Origin: WANQ01 sp964448055
GTDB taxonomy: Archaea > Thermoproteota > Thermoprotei_A > Sulfolobales > WANQ01
Assembly (NCBI GenBank): GCA_964448055.1
Contig: CAYUVB010000017.1
Location: 1 to 33,034 of the forward strand
Direction: 5' to 3'
Length of the DNA: 33,034 nucleotides
Of this stretch, positions 15,238 through 23,584 are shown piece after piece. The position numbers were made by a program, and so were the translations under genes. Positions within the stretch are counted from its first letter, which is position 1, and every line of letters starts with the position of its first letter. Under the pieces are notes generated by a model. The model did not search any database, was not told the origin of the DNA, and worked only from the letters and a program-made list of their open reading frames with translations.

Positions 15238-18200
15238 TTATTTTTCTTTCTTTTCTTTTATGGCTGCTTGAGCTGCTGCTAGTCTAGCTATCAATACTCT
15301 GAATGGTGATGCGCTCACATAGTCTAGTCCTACTTTGTGTAGGAACTCTATACTCTTGGGGTCTCCTCCGTGTTCTCCGCAGATTCCTAACTCTATATCT
15401 GGGTTAGCCTTCTTTGCTAGATTTACTGCTATCTCTACTAGCTTACCTACACCCTTGATGTCAAGTGTCTGGAATGGATTTGCTGGTAGTATTTCTAGTT
15501 CTAAGTATTGTGGTAAGAACTTGTTCTCTGCGTCATCACGGCTGAAGCTGAATGTTGCTTGTGTTAAATCGTTGGTTCCAAAGCTGAAGAATGCCACATG
15601 CTTTGCTATTTCATCCGCTGTTAGACATGCTCTTACAGTTTCTATCATTGTTCCTACTAGTATTTCGTACTCTTTACCGTCATTAGTCTTGAACACGTAG
15701 TGACCTGGCTTATCTTTTACTATTAATTCGAGACCATACTTCTTAGCTACATCCCTTAGTGCTGGTTCTATCGCATGTTTCTTAACGAATTCTATTTCTT
15801 TAGCTTCAGCTACTTGGGGTACCATTATTTCTAACTTGGGGTTCTTACCTTCCTTGATTAGTTCTGCTGCTGCCTCAATCATTGCCCTTGCTAATGCGTA
15901 GTATATTTCTGGATAGGTTACTCCTACTCTTACACCACGATGGCCCATCATTGGGTTGGCTTCCTTGAGTACCGTTACACGTTTGTATAACCATTCTAGT
16001 TTTTCTATTTCTTCTTTAGGTGCTCCCTTCATTTTAGCTTCATATATTTGCTGTAATAGTTCTTCTGGTGCAGGTAGGAATTCATGAAGTGGTGGATCTA
16101 TGAGTCTTATTACTACTGGTAGACCATCCATTATTTCTAACATCTCCTTGAAATCTTGTCTTATCATTGGCACTAGATCTTCTAATGCCTTCTTACGGTC
16201 CTCAGTGTTTTCTGCTAGGATTACCTTCCTTAGTACTTCTAATCTCTCTGGTTTACGGAACATTCTCTCGATACGTAGTAGACCTATTCCTTCTGCACCA
16301 AACTTTCTTGCAAGTCTAGCGTCTTCAGGTATGTCTGCATTTGCTCTTACGCCTAGACGTCTGACCTCATCCGCCCATTTCATTAATGTGTCTAGTTCTG
16401 GTATGATTTCTGGTTCTATTGTTGGTACTTTACCAACGTATACATAACCTGTGTTTCCATCAATTGTTATCCAGTCACCTTCTTTTACAACTATGTCCTT
16501 TCCTCTTATCCTGAACTCACGTTTGTTATAGTCTATTACTATGTCTTCCGCTCCCACAACGCTGGGCTTGCCTATTGCTCTAGCTACTACAGCTGCGTGA
16601 CTAGTCATTCCTCCGCGACTTGTTAGTATACCTACTGCTGCATAGAATCCGTGAACGTCGTCTGGTTTGGTCTCTATTCTTACTAGGATAACTCTCTTTC
16701 CTTCGCGTGCCCATTCTACTGCACGGTCAGGGTCGAAGACTACTTGTCCTGATACTGCTCCAGGTGATGCTGGTAGACCCTTAGCTGCGGGGGTAGCCTT
16801 GGCTTTTGGATCTATTCTTGGATATAATAGTTGTAGTACGTGTTCTGGTTTCACTTTTAGCACTGCTTCTTCTTTATCAATTACTGGTTGTTCTATCATT
16901 AGCTTGCCTTCTTTCTCAGGCAAGTACTTCTTTTCTATTAATTTCTTGCCATATTCTTTGTCTTCTATCGGTGGTTTTGTTGCTAGTTCTACTGCCGTCT
17001 TAACTCTTGCTAATGGTGTCATCTTGGCGTTACGTGTTTGTAGTAAGTAGAGCTTACCTCTTTCAACAGTGAACTCTACATCTTGTACTTCCTTGTTGAG
17101 CCATTCGAGTAGCTTTGCTGCAGCATATAATTGGTCGTATAGTTCTGGGAATTGCTTGCGGAATTCTTCTATATCCATTGGTGTACGTATACCAGCTACT
17201 ACGTCTTCTCCTTGAGCGTTTGGTAGGAATTCTCCATATAGTTTATTCTCACCTGTTGCTACATCTCTTGAGAATGCTACTCCGGTACCAGAGTCCCAGC
17301 CCATGTTGCCAAAGACCATTGTTACTATGTTTACTGCTGTACAATCTGCTATATCCGGTGTAATGTTGTTCATTATACGATAGAATATTGCTCTAGGATT
17401 CATCCATGAACGGAACACTGCTTTAATAGCTAATCTAAGCTGCTCCCATGGGTCCTGTGGGAACTCACCCCATTCTCTCTTTATTAGCTCCTTGTACTTT
17501 TCTACAAGTTTTTTCATATACTTAACAGATAGTCTCCATAGATTTGGTGCTACATCCCTTGGTGGTTGTGCATCTAATCTTAACACGTATTGTGGATACT
17601 TTTTGCGTATGGCTTCTAGTTCATCTTTGTACTTTTCCTCTGCTTCTTTCTTGAACTCTTCCTCCATTTTCTCGAATTCTTTATTGAATAACTCTTCGTC
17701 AATGCTTAAGACTATCCTGCCAAACATGTTCAAGAATCTTCTATAAGCATCATATGCGAACCATTCATTCTGTGATAAGTTTGCTAGACCCTTGGTTGTT
17801 TCATCGTTTAATCCTAGGTTTAATACTGTATCCATCATACCTGGCATCGATACTGCTGCTCCGCTTCTAACCGAAACGAGTAATGGGTTTTCGGGGCTAC
17901 CGAATTTCTTTCCTGTTTTCTCTTCTAGTTTATGCATGTATTCTACTACTTGTTCCATTAATCCTTTAGGTAGGTCTAAACTGTCTATTATCTCCCATAT
18001 TCTCTTTATTATTTTGTCTCTAATTTCCGGAGGAGGCTGGCGTTCTAACTCTTTTACAAGTTTATCAAGTTCCTCCTTGGCTGGTGCATAGAAGTCTCTG
18101 CACGCCTCAGTTGTTATGGTAAAGCCTGGTGGCACTGGTAAGCCTAATTGGGTCATCTGTATTAGGCTAGCGCCTTTGCCGCCAAATAACTTCTTATTTC

Positions 18201-18270
18201 TCCAGTCACCTTCCTCAAACATGTATACGTATTTCTTTGGCTCAGAAGATGGAGATTTAGCACATGGCAT
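15238..18270 (-). CDS. ppdK: Pyruvate, phosphate dikinase
   Basis: 1010 residues from ATG at 18270, chosen for GAGGT upstream; an in-frame TTG at 18309 adds 13 residues. The enzyme interconverts pyruvate, ATP and Pi with PEP, AMP and PPi, feeding gluconeogenesis. The N-terminal ATP-grasp domain has G-G-K-G-A-S-L and V-S-V-R-S-G-A-A-V-S-M-P-G-M-M-D-T. The swivelling domain has the phospho-His (about residue 558) in G-G-M-T-S-H-A-A-V-V-A-R. The C-terminal TIM barrel ends with G-I-C-G-E-H-G-G-D, including the catalytic Cys. These motifs separate it from PEP synthase. It is longer than bacterial PPDK (about 875) because of highly charged insertions near residues 190-240 and 430-480. Confidence 0.95.
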   Translation of the reverse strand: MPCAKSPSSEPKKYVYMFEEGDWRNKKLFGGKGASLIQMTQLGLPVPPGFTITTEACRDFYAPAKEELDKLVKELERQPPPEIRDKIIKRIWEIIDSLDLPKGLMEQVVEYMHKLEEKTGKKFGSPENPLLVSVRSGAAVSMPGMMDTVLNLGLNDETTKGLANLSQNEWFAYDAYRRFLNMFGRIVLSIDEELFNKEFEKMEEEFKKEAEEKYKDELEAIRKKYPQYVLRLDAQPPRDVAPNLWRLSVKYMKKLVEKYKELIKREWGEFPQDPWEQLRLAIKAVFRSWMNPRAIFYRIMNNITPDIADCTAVNIVTMVFGNMGWDSGTGVAFSRDVATGENKLYGEFLPNAQGEDVVAGIRTPMDIEEFRKQFPELYDQLYAAAKLLEWLNKEVQDVEFTVERGKLYLLQTRNAKMTPLARVKTAVELATKPPIEDKEYGKKLIEKKYLPEKEGKLMIEQPVIDKEEAVLKVKPEHVLQLLYPRIDPKAKATPAAKGLPASPGAVSGQVVFDPDRAVEWAREGKRVILVRIETKPDDVHGFYAAVGILTSRGGMTSHAAVVARAIGKPSVVGAEDIVIDYNKREFRIRGKDIVVKEGDWITIDGNTGYVYVGKVPTIEPEIIPELDTLMKWADEVRRLGVRANADIPEDARLARKFGAEGIGLLRIERMFRKPERLEVLRKVILAENTEDRKKALEDLVPMIRQDFKEMLEIMDGLPVVIRLIDPPLHEFLPAPEELLQQIYEAKMKGAPKEEIEKLEWLYKRVTVLKEANPMMGHRGVRVGVTYPEIYYALARAMIEAAAELIKEGKNPKLEIMVPQVAEAKEIEFVKKHAIEPALRDVAKKYGLELIVKDKPGHYVFKTNDGKEYEILVGTMIETVRACLTADEIAKHVAFFSFGTNDLTQATFSFSRDDAENKFLPQYLELEILPANPFQTLDIKGVGKLVEIAVNLAKKANPDIELGICGEHGGDPKSIEFLHKVGLDYVSASPFRVLIARLAAAQAAIKEKKEK

Positions 18271-18384
18271 GCTTACAATACCTCTGCGTCTAGTAAAGAA
18301 CGGTACCAATAAAAGGTTTTCTTAGAATTCTACATTATAGTACACATTGATTCTATAGGATTACATGGTGAGTACTAGGTAAAA

Positions 18385-19125
18385 CTAAGTAGTTATTAAT
18401 AATAACAATATGGTTGTAGCTGCTGAGAGCATACCTGATAAATATACACTATCGAATGTTCCAAAACCACCAATACTTACTATATGTTTACGTGATACTT
18501 GTAAAACTATCTCTCTTAGTTTATAAACATCAGCACCTATAAGGGTACCTATGGTTCCTGCCACATAAGATAATGGGCCAGCAAGAACCAATGGATAACG
18601 GAATAATTCTGTTAGTATAAGTGTTGCACTTGCCGCTGTAAGCGGCGGTATAACTAATGGTACCGTTATGCCTACGTTATCTACTACCCTAGAGACACGA
18701 TAAACTATTAACGATACCATTGCTACACTTATAGCTGATATAATTAGCGTTAAACTATACCTTAGCTGCAATACTATAAGTATGTGTATTGAAACTATTA
18801 AAGGAATTACAGCTCCTCCAACATTAAGTGTTAATAATACTTCCACATCTTTGTTTTGTATATAATTCTTAATCCTAATTAACGTCAATGGTATATTAGT
18901 GTCACTTAGAAGCAGACTAGTAATTGCTAGAAACAATACTATTACTATTGATGCAAATGGACTAAAACCTAGTCTCTGATATACTCGTGGCATAATTAGT
19001 AAGCTAGAAGCTATCACTAATCCTAGTACGAGGAAACTCGTGGATCTACTACTAGCTTCTAGTGTTACTCTTTTTCTAATAGACATAGTATTTATCCCTA
19101 AAATCACCATTAACTTAATCTTCAT
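18385..19125 (-). CDS. DUF1614 family membrane protein
   Basis: 246 residues with about seven membrane helices. Family hallmarks are N-V-G-G-A-V-I-P-L in the middle, V-P-L-V-I-P-P-L-T-A-A, Y-V-A-G-T-I-G-T-L-I-G-A-D, and S-I-G-G-F-G-T-F-D-S-V-Y-L-S-G near the C-terminus. The function of the family is unknown. An ATG at 19086 would give a shorter form without the first 13 residues. Monocistronic between PPDK and the divergent CitG-like gene. Confidence 0.85.
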   Translation of the reverse strand: MKIKLMVILGINTMSIRKRVTLEASSRSTSFLVLGLVIASSLLIMPRVYQRLGFSPFASIVIVLFLAITSLLLSDTNIPLTLIRIKNYIQNKDVEVLLTLNVGGAVIPLIVSIHILIVLQLRYSLTLIISAISVAMVSLIVYRVSRVVDNVGITVPLVIPPLTAASATLILTELFRYPLVLAGPLSYVAGTIGTLIGADVYKLREIVLQVSRKHIVSIGGFGTFDSVYLSGMLSAATTILLLLITT

Positions 19126-19221
19126 AATATAGTAGCCTATTTATACACGAACCCCCTTAGCATATGGTAGGACTGGATGATTCCGTTGTCAACATACTAA
19201 TACTCTCTTGGAGGGATAATT

Positions 19222-20085
19222 TTGGATCCCATAATGGTATTACGTAAGGTTATAGGATCAGTTCATGCAGCCGTCTATTCCTACATTAAGCCAGGAGCAA
19301 TGCACCGTTATTCTCCTGGACCTCAACCATATAACTATATGCGTGTTGCCCTAAGTCTATCAAATGAGATATATCGTTTAGCAATAGACATTGATCGTGC
19401 AAGTAGAGGCGAAATAGGTTTACCCGATATTAGGATTGGGCAAATAATATCAAGATCTCTTAGAGAGGGGCTAGTTAGCTTAGGTGTGCTAGCCCCATTA
19501 GAGATGATCTCGTCCATAATATTTTCTGCCCTAGCTTTATCTTACGGTCTATCCAGAAGAGAAGATAAGCCTTCAGGACTTCTTAAAGCATTGTACGATA
19601 TTTTATCAACAACTACTGTTCGTGATACCCTAGAATTATATGATACCCTAAGGCGTATGGGCTATAATGAAGCAGAATACCTGGAATTACAAGGATATAC
19701 TAGAGGATACCTGGAGGTTGAAGGCTATAGACTAATTGACTTTACGAGAATATTAGCAAATAAACATAAACTATTTAGTTATATACAACCTCATAACCGA
19801 TTTGTAGTTAACATTGCTGAACGAATTATAGAAGACTATGATCTAGGGAAGGATCTTAATAATGCCATCGTAAGAGGATATGTTGAACTACTAGCTAAGG
19901 AGTACAGCGATTTAGCTAAGAAGTTAGATGAAGCAGTAAAACTTAAGCTCATGCGTACAAGAGATGGATTAAGACTTCTTTACAACATTGATCAAGAGAT
20001 TAGGAAGACTGGTAAGAGTTTTGATGAATTAATACCAGTGCTGATTCTAGCAGTATCTATTGCTAGCCCACAACTACCCATATGA
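19222..20085 (+). CDS. CitG-like (triphosphoribosyl-dephospho-CoA synthase superfamily) protein
   Basis: 287 residues, TTG start preceded by GGAGGGAT at 19209-19216. The N-terminal Y-I-K-P-G-A-M-H-R-Y resembles the K-P-G-x-x-x-R segment of CitG/MdcB proteins, and T-T-T-V-R-D-T-L-E-L-Y-D-T-L-R in the middle also matches. All-helical. The G-G-N-T-x-x-G motif expected in the centre is replaced by G-V-L-A-P-L-E-M, so substrate or activity may differ. Archaea generally lack citrate lyase, and archaeal members of this family have no proven role. Assignment is moderate. Confidence 0.7.
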   Translation: MDPIMVLRKVIGSVHAAVYSYIKPGAMHRYSPGPQPYNYMRVALSLSNEIYRLAIDIDRASRGEIGLPDIRIGQIISRSLREGLVSLGVLAPLEMISSIIFSALALSYGLSRREDKPSGLLKALYDILSTTTVRDTLELYDTLRRMGYNEAEYLELQGYTRGYLEVEGYRLIDFTRILANKHKLFSYIQPHNRFVVNIAERIIEDYDLGKDLNNAIVRGYVELLAKEYSDLAKKLDEAVKLKLMRTRDGLRLLYNIDQEIRKTGKSFDELIPVLILAVSIASPQLPI

Positions 20086-20099
20086 GGGCTAAGTATATC

Positions 20100-20243
20100 T
20101 TACCTACCACCTAATGCAGTAATTGCTAAATAGTACTCATATTCTCCTACATCCCTTAAGACGAATGTCTTAGGTACTCTATTCCGTTTGCTTCTAACCT
20201 TCTTGTTAATCCTACCTACAACTAAACGTGTAACCACGCTCAC
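20100..20243 (-). CDS. Small basic 47-residue protein
   Basis: GTG start at 20243 with GAGGTG about 8 nt upstream, TAA at 20100-20102. The product is very basic in its first half (V-G-R-I-N-K-K-V-R-S-K-R-N-R) and ends with R-D-V-G-E-Y-E-Y-Y-L-A-I-T-A-L. It fills an otherwise empty 220-nt gap and its composition is protein-like. Function unknown; a small nucleic-acid-binding protein is possible. Convergent to the CitG-like gene. Confidence 0.55.
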   Translation of the reverse strand: MSVVTRLVVGRINKKVRSKRNRVPKTFVLRDVGEYEYYLAITALGGR

Positions 20244-20305
20244 TCCTGCTACACCTCTAGTCTAACTAGTGCATTCAGAGCTTAAAAGTAGGTGTCCTAT
20301 ACTGG

Positions 20306-20554
20306 TTAGGCAGTTGCCGAAATAATCTCTCTTATTATTTCAACAAGTTTTGATACATTTTCATATGTTGGGTTACGTCTAACTTTAGTTATTATTCCTC
20401 TAAGCCCTAGGTGATATGATGAAAGTATCCTTGCTATCAGATTTAGTAATGTTCTACCTTCACTATTTAGTACTCCACGACTCCAATACTCTGGTTCCAT
20501 TATTTTATCTAGTAGGTATTCAAGATATTCTCTATCTCCACTACGTAAATTCAT
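20306..20554 (-). CDS. Small helical protein coupled to the rhomboid gene
   Basis: 82 residues from ATG at 20554, which overlaps the rhomboid stop in an ATGA arrangement; ATGs at 20560 and 20569 are in frame but less well placed. Helical throughout, with M-E-P-E-Y-W-S-R-G and L-S-S-Y-H-L-G-L-R-G-I-I-T-K-V-R-R-N-P. I do not recognise a family. Translational coupling suggests a link with the rhomboid protease, possibly as a partner or regulator. Confidence 0.65.
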   Translation of the reverse strand: MNLRSGDREYLEYLLDKIMEPEYWSRGVLNSEGRTLLNLIARILSSYHLGLRGIITKVRRNPTYENVSKLVEIIREIISATA

Positions 20555-21312
20555 CTCCATACGCCCCACATACGATAACCGTAAAGATATGATTTGATTA
20601 ATCTTACGAGACGTTTATCAACAAAGAAATACGATAAACCCATACCTGTTATGAATCCACCTATGTGGGCCCAATAGGCTACTCCTGAAGGAATACCTGT
20701 CAATGACCAGAACCCCATGAATAATTGGAAGAGGAACCAGAATCCTATGTAAGCACTTGCTGGTATAACTAATGTTACTGGAAATAACCACCAGAAAGCG
20801 AATACTCTTACACGTGAGTTGGGATAGGCTAGAAAATATGCTCCAAGTACACCACTAATTGCTCCACTAGCACCTACAGCTGGTACTATCCATGGATTTA
20901 TTGTCGCGTATGCTGAATTTAGCAAAGCTTGAGGAGGCATTAATGCAATACTTAATACATGGAATATAGCTGCCCCTATACCGGATAATATGTAGAATAC
21001 GAGATACCTTAAATGACCCATTATAGCTTCAATGTTGTCACCAAAAATTGCTAGGAACCACATGTTACCTAGTAAGTGAATTATATCAGCGTGAAGAAAC
21101 ATTCCAGTAAATATAGTCCACAAAGCTTGTAGACGAACTATTTGATAAGGTTTAACGCCAAGCATCCATATAACATCTTCATAAGTACTACATCCCACTA
21201 TTCCTGGTGCAAGCCATAGAGTAAAGAATACTATGGCATTAATTACAATTAGCGCATAGTTGACTACTGGTGTTCTACGTATTATGTTCTCGTCTCCTAC
21301 TGGCATAAACAC
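20551..21312 (-). CDS. Rhomboid-family intramembrane serine protease
   Basis: 253 residues, six membrane helices. The catalytic Ser is S149 in V-G-A-S-G-A-I-S-G and the catalytic His is H216 in A-H-I-G-G-F-I-T-G. H-L-L-G-N-M-W-F-L-A-I-F-G and G-H-x-R-Y-L-x-F-Y match the oxyanion and helix-2 motifs of the family. It cleaves membrane proteins within or near the bilayer; substrates unknown. Followed by a coupled small gene and preceded by the phosphoesterase gene 32 nt upstream, so 20306-22088 may be one operon. Confidence 0.93.
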   Translation of the reverse strand: MFMPVGDENIIRRTPVVNYALIVINAIVFFTLWLAPGIVGCSTYEDVIWMLGVKPYQIVRLQALWTIFTGMFLHADIIHLLGNMWFLAIFGDNIEAIMGHLRYLVFYILSGIGAAIFHVLSIALMPPQALLNSAYATINPWIVPAVGASGAISGVLGAYFLAYPNSRVRVFAFWWLFPVTLVIPASAYIGFWFLFQLFMGFWSLTGIPSGVAYWAHIGGFITGMGLSYFFVDKRLVRLIKSYLYGYRMWGVWR

Positions 21313-21344
21313 TGTTGGTCACTGATGTATACTTTATTACACTA

Positions 21345-22088
21345 CTAGGATTTAAAGAATACTTCAAGACCTCTCTTAATCCTACATACATTTCCTATCC
21401 ATACATTCTTACGTGCAACTATACTTACATTACATATCTTCACATGACCGATTTCTACCTCTAGTACTTTAGCATTGTGTGCATGAGCGTGAAAGACAGC
21501 ATCAGGTTTAGTTCTTAATACAACATCCATCATAGCTCTGCTACCCATCTCTGGAAGAATACTCTCTGGCTCACCTTTGGCTGTTTCAAAGCCTACTGTG
21601 TAGTGCGAAGCTAATATGACTATGTCAGCTTTAGCCTTAGCTTCACGAAGTAATAACTCTATTCTTTTTGGTCTTTCACGATAAATTCTCCAGAGCTCAG
21701 GTTTGTTCTTTCTTTGCCAACGTGTAGGTCGTTCAAGAGCTCCCCGTGTACCTACAACTCCTACTTTAACATCTCTCACATTAATAACAACGTATTCGTC
21801 ATCTAACCATATAATATCCTGGTAACGCTTACGAAATACTTCCTCGAGCCCCCAGTATTCCTCATTACCATAAATTGATACTATCTTTGTGTTAGGAAAT
21901 TTCTCACGTGTAGCTCTTAGCACTGGTTCAAGTGCTTCAACACGACCCCTTCGAACCATGTCGCCAACCCATAATATAATATCAATATCATTGTTTATCC
22001 TCTTGATGGATTCCATGTAGAGCTTAAGGTAGTCAGGGCTATGTACATCACCAGTAGCTAATACTTTTACACATTTGTCTACGGACAT
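21345..22088 (-). CDS. Calcineurin-like metallophosphoesterase
   Basis: 247 residues, ATG start. Motifs in order: G-D-V-H-S (first metal site), W-V-G-D-M-V-R-R-G, Y-G-N-E-E-Y-W-G, L-A-S-H-Y-T, and F-H-A-H-A-H-N. This is the Mre11/YfcE-type two-metal phosphoesterase layout. The usual G-N-H-(D/E) is G-N-E-E here: the conserved His that helps protonate the leaving group is Glu, which may lower or change activity. Substrate unknown. First gene of a possible operon with rhomboid. Confidence 0.88.
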   Translation of the reverse strand: MSVDKCVKVLATGDVHSPDYLKLYMESIKRINNDIDIILWVGDMVRRGRVEALEPVLRATREKFPNTKIVSIYGNEEYWGLEEVFRKRYQDIIWLDDEYVVINVRDVKVGVVGTRGALERPTRWQRKNKPELWRIYRERPKRIELLLREAKAKADIVILASHYTVGFETAKGEPESILPEMGSRAMMDVVLRTKPDAVFHAHAHNAKVLEVEIGHVKICNVSIVARKNVWIGNVCRIKRGLEVFFKS

Positions 22089-22169
22089 TTTGCCTGCCCA
22101 ACTATTTATTCTTAGTACTACCTAGTTATGTGTATAGATAAGAAATTAGGGTCGAATGCTATAGTGCAT

Positions 22170-22256
22170 CTTACGGGATGAGGATACTAGTCCCACCAGG
22201 AGACCATGATATGGGATGACCGCTCCGGCAGGAACCGACCATTATGTAGGTTCTGA
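22170..22256 (+). ncRNA. Candidate structured non-coding RNA (strand uncertain)
   Basis: GC content is clearly above the surrounding DNA. GGGA (22175-22178) can pair with TCCC (22191-22194), and GGAACC (22231-22236) with GGTTCT (22249-22254). Three ATGA-containing C-box-like strings and a CTGA at 22253 are present, but their spacing does not make a clean C/D or H/ACA sRNA. Strand and class are uncertain. Confidence 0.28.
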
Positions 22257-22306
22257 TTATAGACTTGTTTTCCATTATGGAAAGAAGTTATTATATAGGG
22301 ATTGCG

Positions 22307-22364
22307 TCAACCCTGCGCGGGCTCATCATTAATTGTGTTCAGCCCTTTCGAGCTCTTTCATCCC
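22307..22364 (-). ncRNA. Candidate C/D box sRNA upstream of the ubiX-like gene
   Basis: Read on the minus strand: C-like GGGATGA (22364-22358), 15 nt, perfect D' CTGA (22342-22339), 9 nt, perfect C' ATGATGA (22329-22323), exactly 12 nt, then D-like TTGA (22310-22307). Total 58 nt, as expected for an archaeal C/D sRNA. The D-box guide would be GCCCGCGCAGGG. Weak points are the imperfect outer boxes and no terminal stem. A TATA-like AAATAAA lies about 25 nt before its start on the same strand. Confidence 0.42.
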
Positions 22365-22429
22365 ATGTTACTATTTTGTCTTTCGGTTTATTTAGGTGTT
22401 TCTGAGTGTTACGGTACTCGGTGTTAGCT

Positions 22430-23029
22430 TTGAGAATTATTGTAGGATTTACGGGAGCAAGCGGTATAATCTATGGTTGGCGTTTAGTTAGAATTCTTAA
22501 GAATCTAGGCTATGACGTATGGATTGTCGTTACTAGAGAGGCTGTTAGAGTCGGCGTATTCGAATGTAATGAACATCTATTCGAATGGTTAAGAAATATC
22601 TCTAACGGATTCTGTTATGCAGATGACTGGGATTGTCCTCTGAGTAGCGGTAGTTTTGTATTTCATTCCATGGTTGTAGTTCCTTGCAGTCTTCGTACCC
22701 TTGCAGCTATAGCTTGTGGTAATGCTGATAATGTTCTTGTTCGAGCCGCTATTAACGCTATTAGACTTGGTAAAAGGCTTGTACTTGTTGTAAGGGAAAC
22801 TCCTTGGAGTAGCATTGATTATGAGAATGCAGCAAAACTATCAAAACTAGGTGTAATAGTTATGCCCGCTTCTCCTGCTTTCTATCATAACCCTAAGAAT
22901 ATTCTAGACTTAGTAGATTATGTTGTTGGACGAATCCTTGACGTATTAGGTATTGAGCATAAATTATACTCTAGTTGGGAAGAATCTAGAACTCGAGGTC
23001 CTCTAAATCTCTGCGGCCAAGACGCCTAA
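22430..23029 (+). CDS. ubiX: UbiX-like flavin prenyltransferase
   Basis: 199 residues from TTG at 22430 with GGTGT 5 nt upstream; GTG at 22406 and 22421 are in frame, but homologues start at M-R-I-I-V-G. Motifs are G-F-T-G-A-S-G near the N-terminus, V-V-P-C-S-L-R-T-L-A-A-I-A-C-G, R-E-T-P-W-S, and M-P-A-S-P-A-F-Y-H-N-P-K. The family makes prenylated FMN from FMN and dimethylallyl phosphate for UbiD decarboxylases. No UbiD is in the window. The last 44 bases overlap the 3' end of the convergent Cys-rich gene. Confidence 0.92.
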   Translation: MRIIVGFTGASGIIYGWRLVRILKNLGYDVWIVVTREAVRVGVFECNEHLFEWLRNISNGFCYADDWDCPLSSGSFVFHSMVVVPCSLRTLAAIACGNADNVLVRAAINAIRLGKRLVLVVRETPWSSIDYENAAKLSKLGVIVMPASPAFYHNPKNILDLVDYVVGRILDVLGIEHKLYSSWEESRTRGPLNLCGQDA

Positions 23030-23483
23030 CTAATATGCTTCGAGCTTTTTCATCCATTCTCTCTTCAGCTAGCTCCTCTAGATAATCTTTTGTCTTCTTC
23101 TTTTCTTGTTCTTCTCTTACAGCAAACGCACATGTACCATCAGGCAAGAGTGCCTTTCTATCACAATAAGCATATTGGCATTGATACCCTATGCAGTTAT
23201 CTCCTATCCATCTACAAAATGCTATTCTCACAGGTTTACCTGATTCATATTTAGTCATTACAGTTAATGCTCTATTACCACATCTAAAGAATGGACAGAG
23301 AGGATTACATTTCTTCCCTATAGGTATTGGTTTAAGCTCCTCTGGTCTCCGCTGCACACGTGGTTGTGGTCTTGGAGGCTTTACAGGTCTTGGTGTTTTA
23401 CCACGATAGGGTTGTCTAGGTGTGCCTTGCCTTCTTGGATGTGCGCCTTGTTTATCTCTTTGAGAACGTTTTTCAAACACCAA
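22986..23483 (-). CDS. Cys-rich protein with a basic Pro/Arg-rich N-terminus
   Basis: About 165 residues from TTG at 23483 (GGTGG 7 nt upstream); a longer frame to 23522 exists. The first 60 residues are basic and rich in Pro, Arg, Gln and Gly, probably disordered and possibly RNA-binding. The middle has nine Cys in patterns C-N-P-L-C-P-F-F-R-C, F-C-R-W-I-G-D-N-C, Y-Q-C-Q-Y-A-Y-C and T-C-A-F, suggestive of zinc or Fe-S binding. A charged helical tail ends the protein. No family recognised. Its 3' end overlaps ubiX on the other strand by 44 nt. Confidence 0.72.
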   Translation of the reverse strand: MVFEKRSQRDKQGAHPRRQGTPRQPYRGKTPRPVKPPRPQPRVQRRPEELKPIPIGKKCNPLCPFFRCGNRALTVMTKYESGKPVRIAFCRWIGDNCIGYQCQYAYCDRKALLPDGTCAFAVREEQEKKKTKDYLEELAEERMDEKARSILVRRLGRRDLEDLEF

Positions 23484-23584
23484 GACAGAGCCACCATATA
23501 ATAGAATGGTGTTATTCATCAATTCATGAATGTAATCATTGTATACCTCAATATACTCTCATCTTGGTTTTCCACGAAATTATG

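Larger units (their letters stand above)
22089..22429. other. Long intergenic region with RNA-like segments
   Basis: No convincing protein gene is seen in these 341 bases. The left part should hold the promoter of the phosphoesterase gene (AATAAATAG near 22110 on the minus strand). The middle (22170-22256) is locally GC-rich with hairpins. The right part holds a TATA-like TTATTATATA near 22289 and a C/D-box-like arrangement on the minus strand. In an AT-rich hyperthermophile, GC-rich intergenic DNA often marks structured RNA. Confidence 0.5.

Noticed and set aside
15335..18325. Many open frames on the plus strand opposite the PPDK gene
   Set aside because: They are antisense to a long, motif-complete gene, have low-complexity Ser/Leu/Thr-rich products and no ribosome-binding sites.
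22170..22256. SRP RNA or RNase P RNA
   Set aside because: No conserved SRP helix 8 or RNase P core motifs are seen and the segment is too short.
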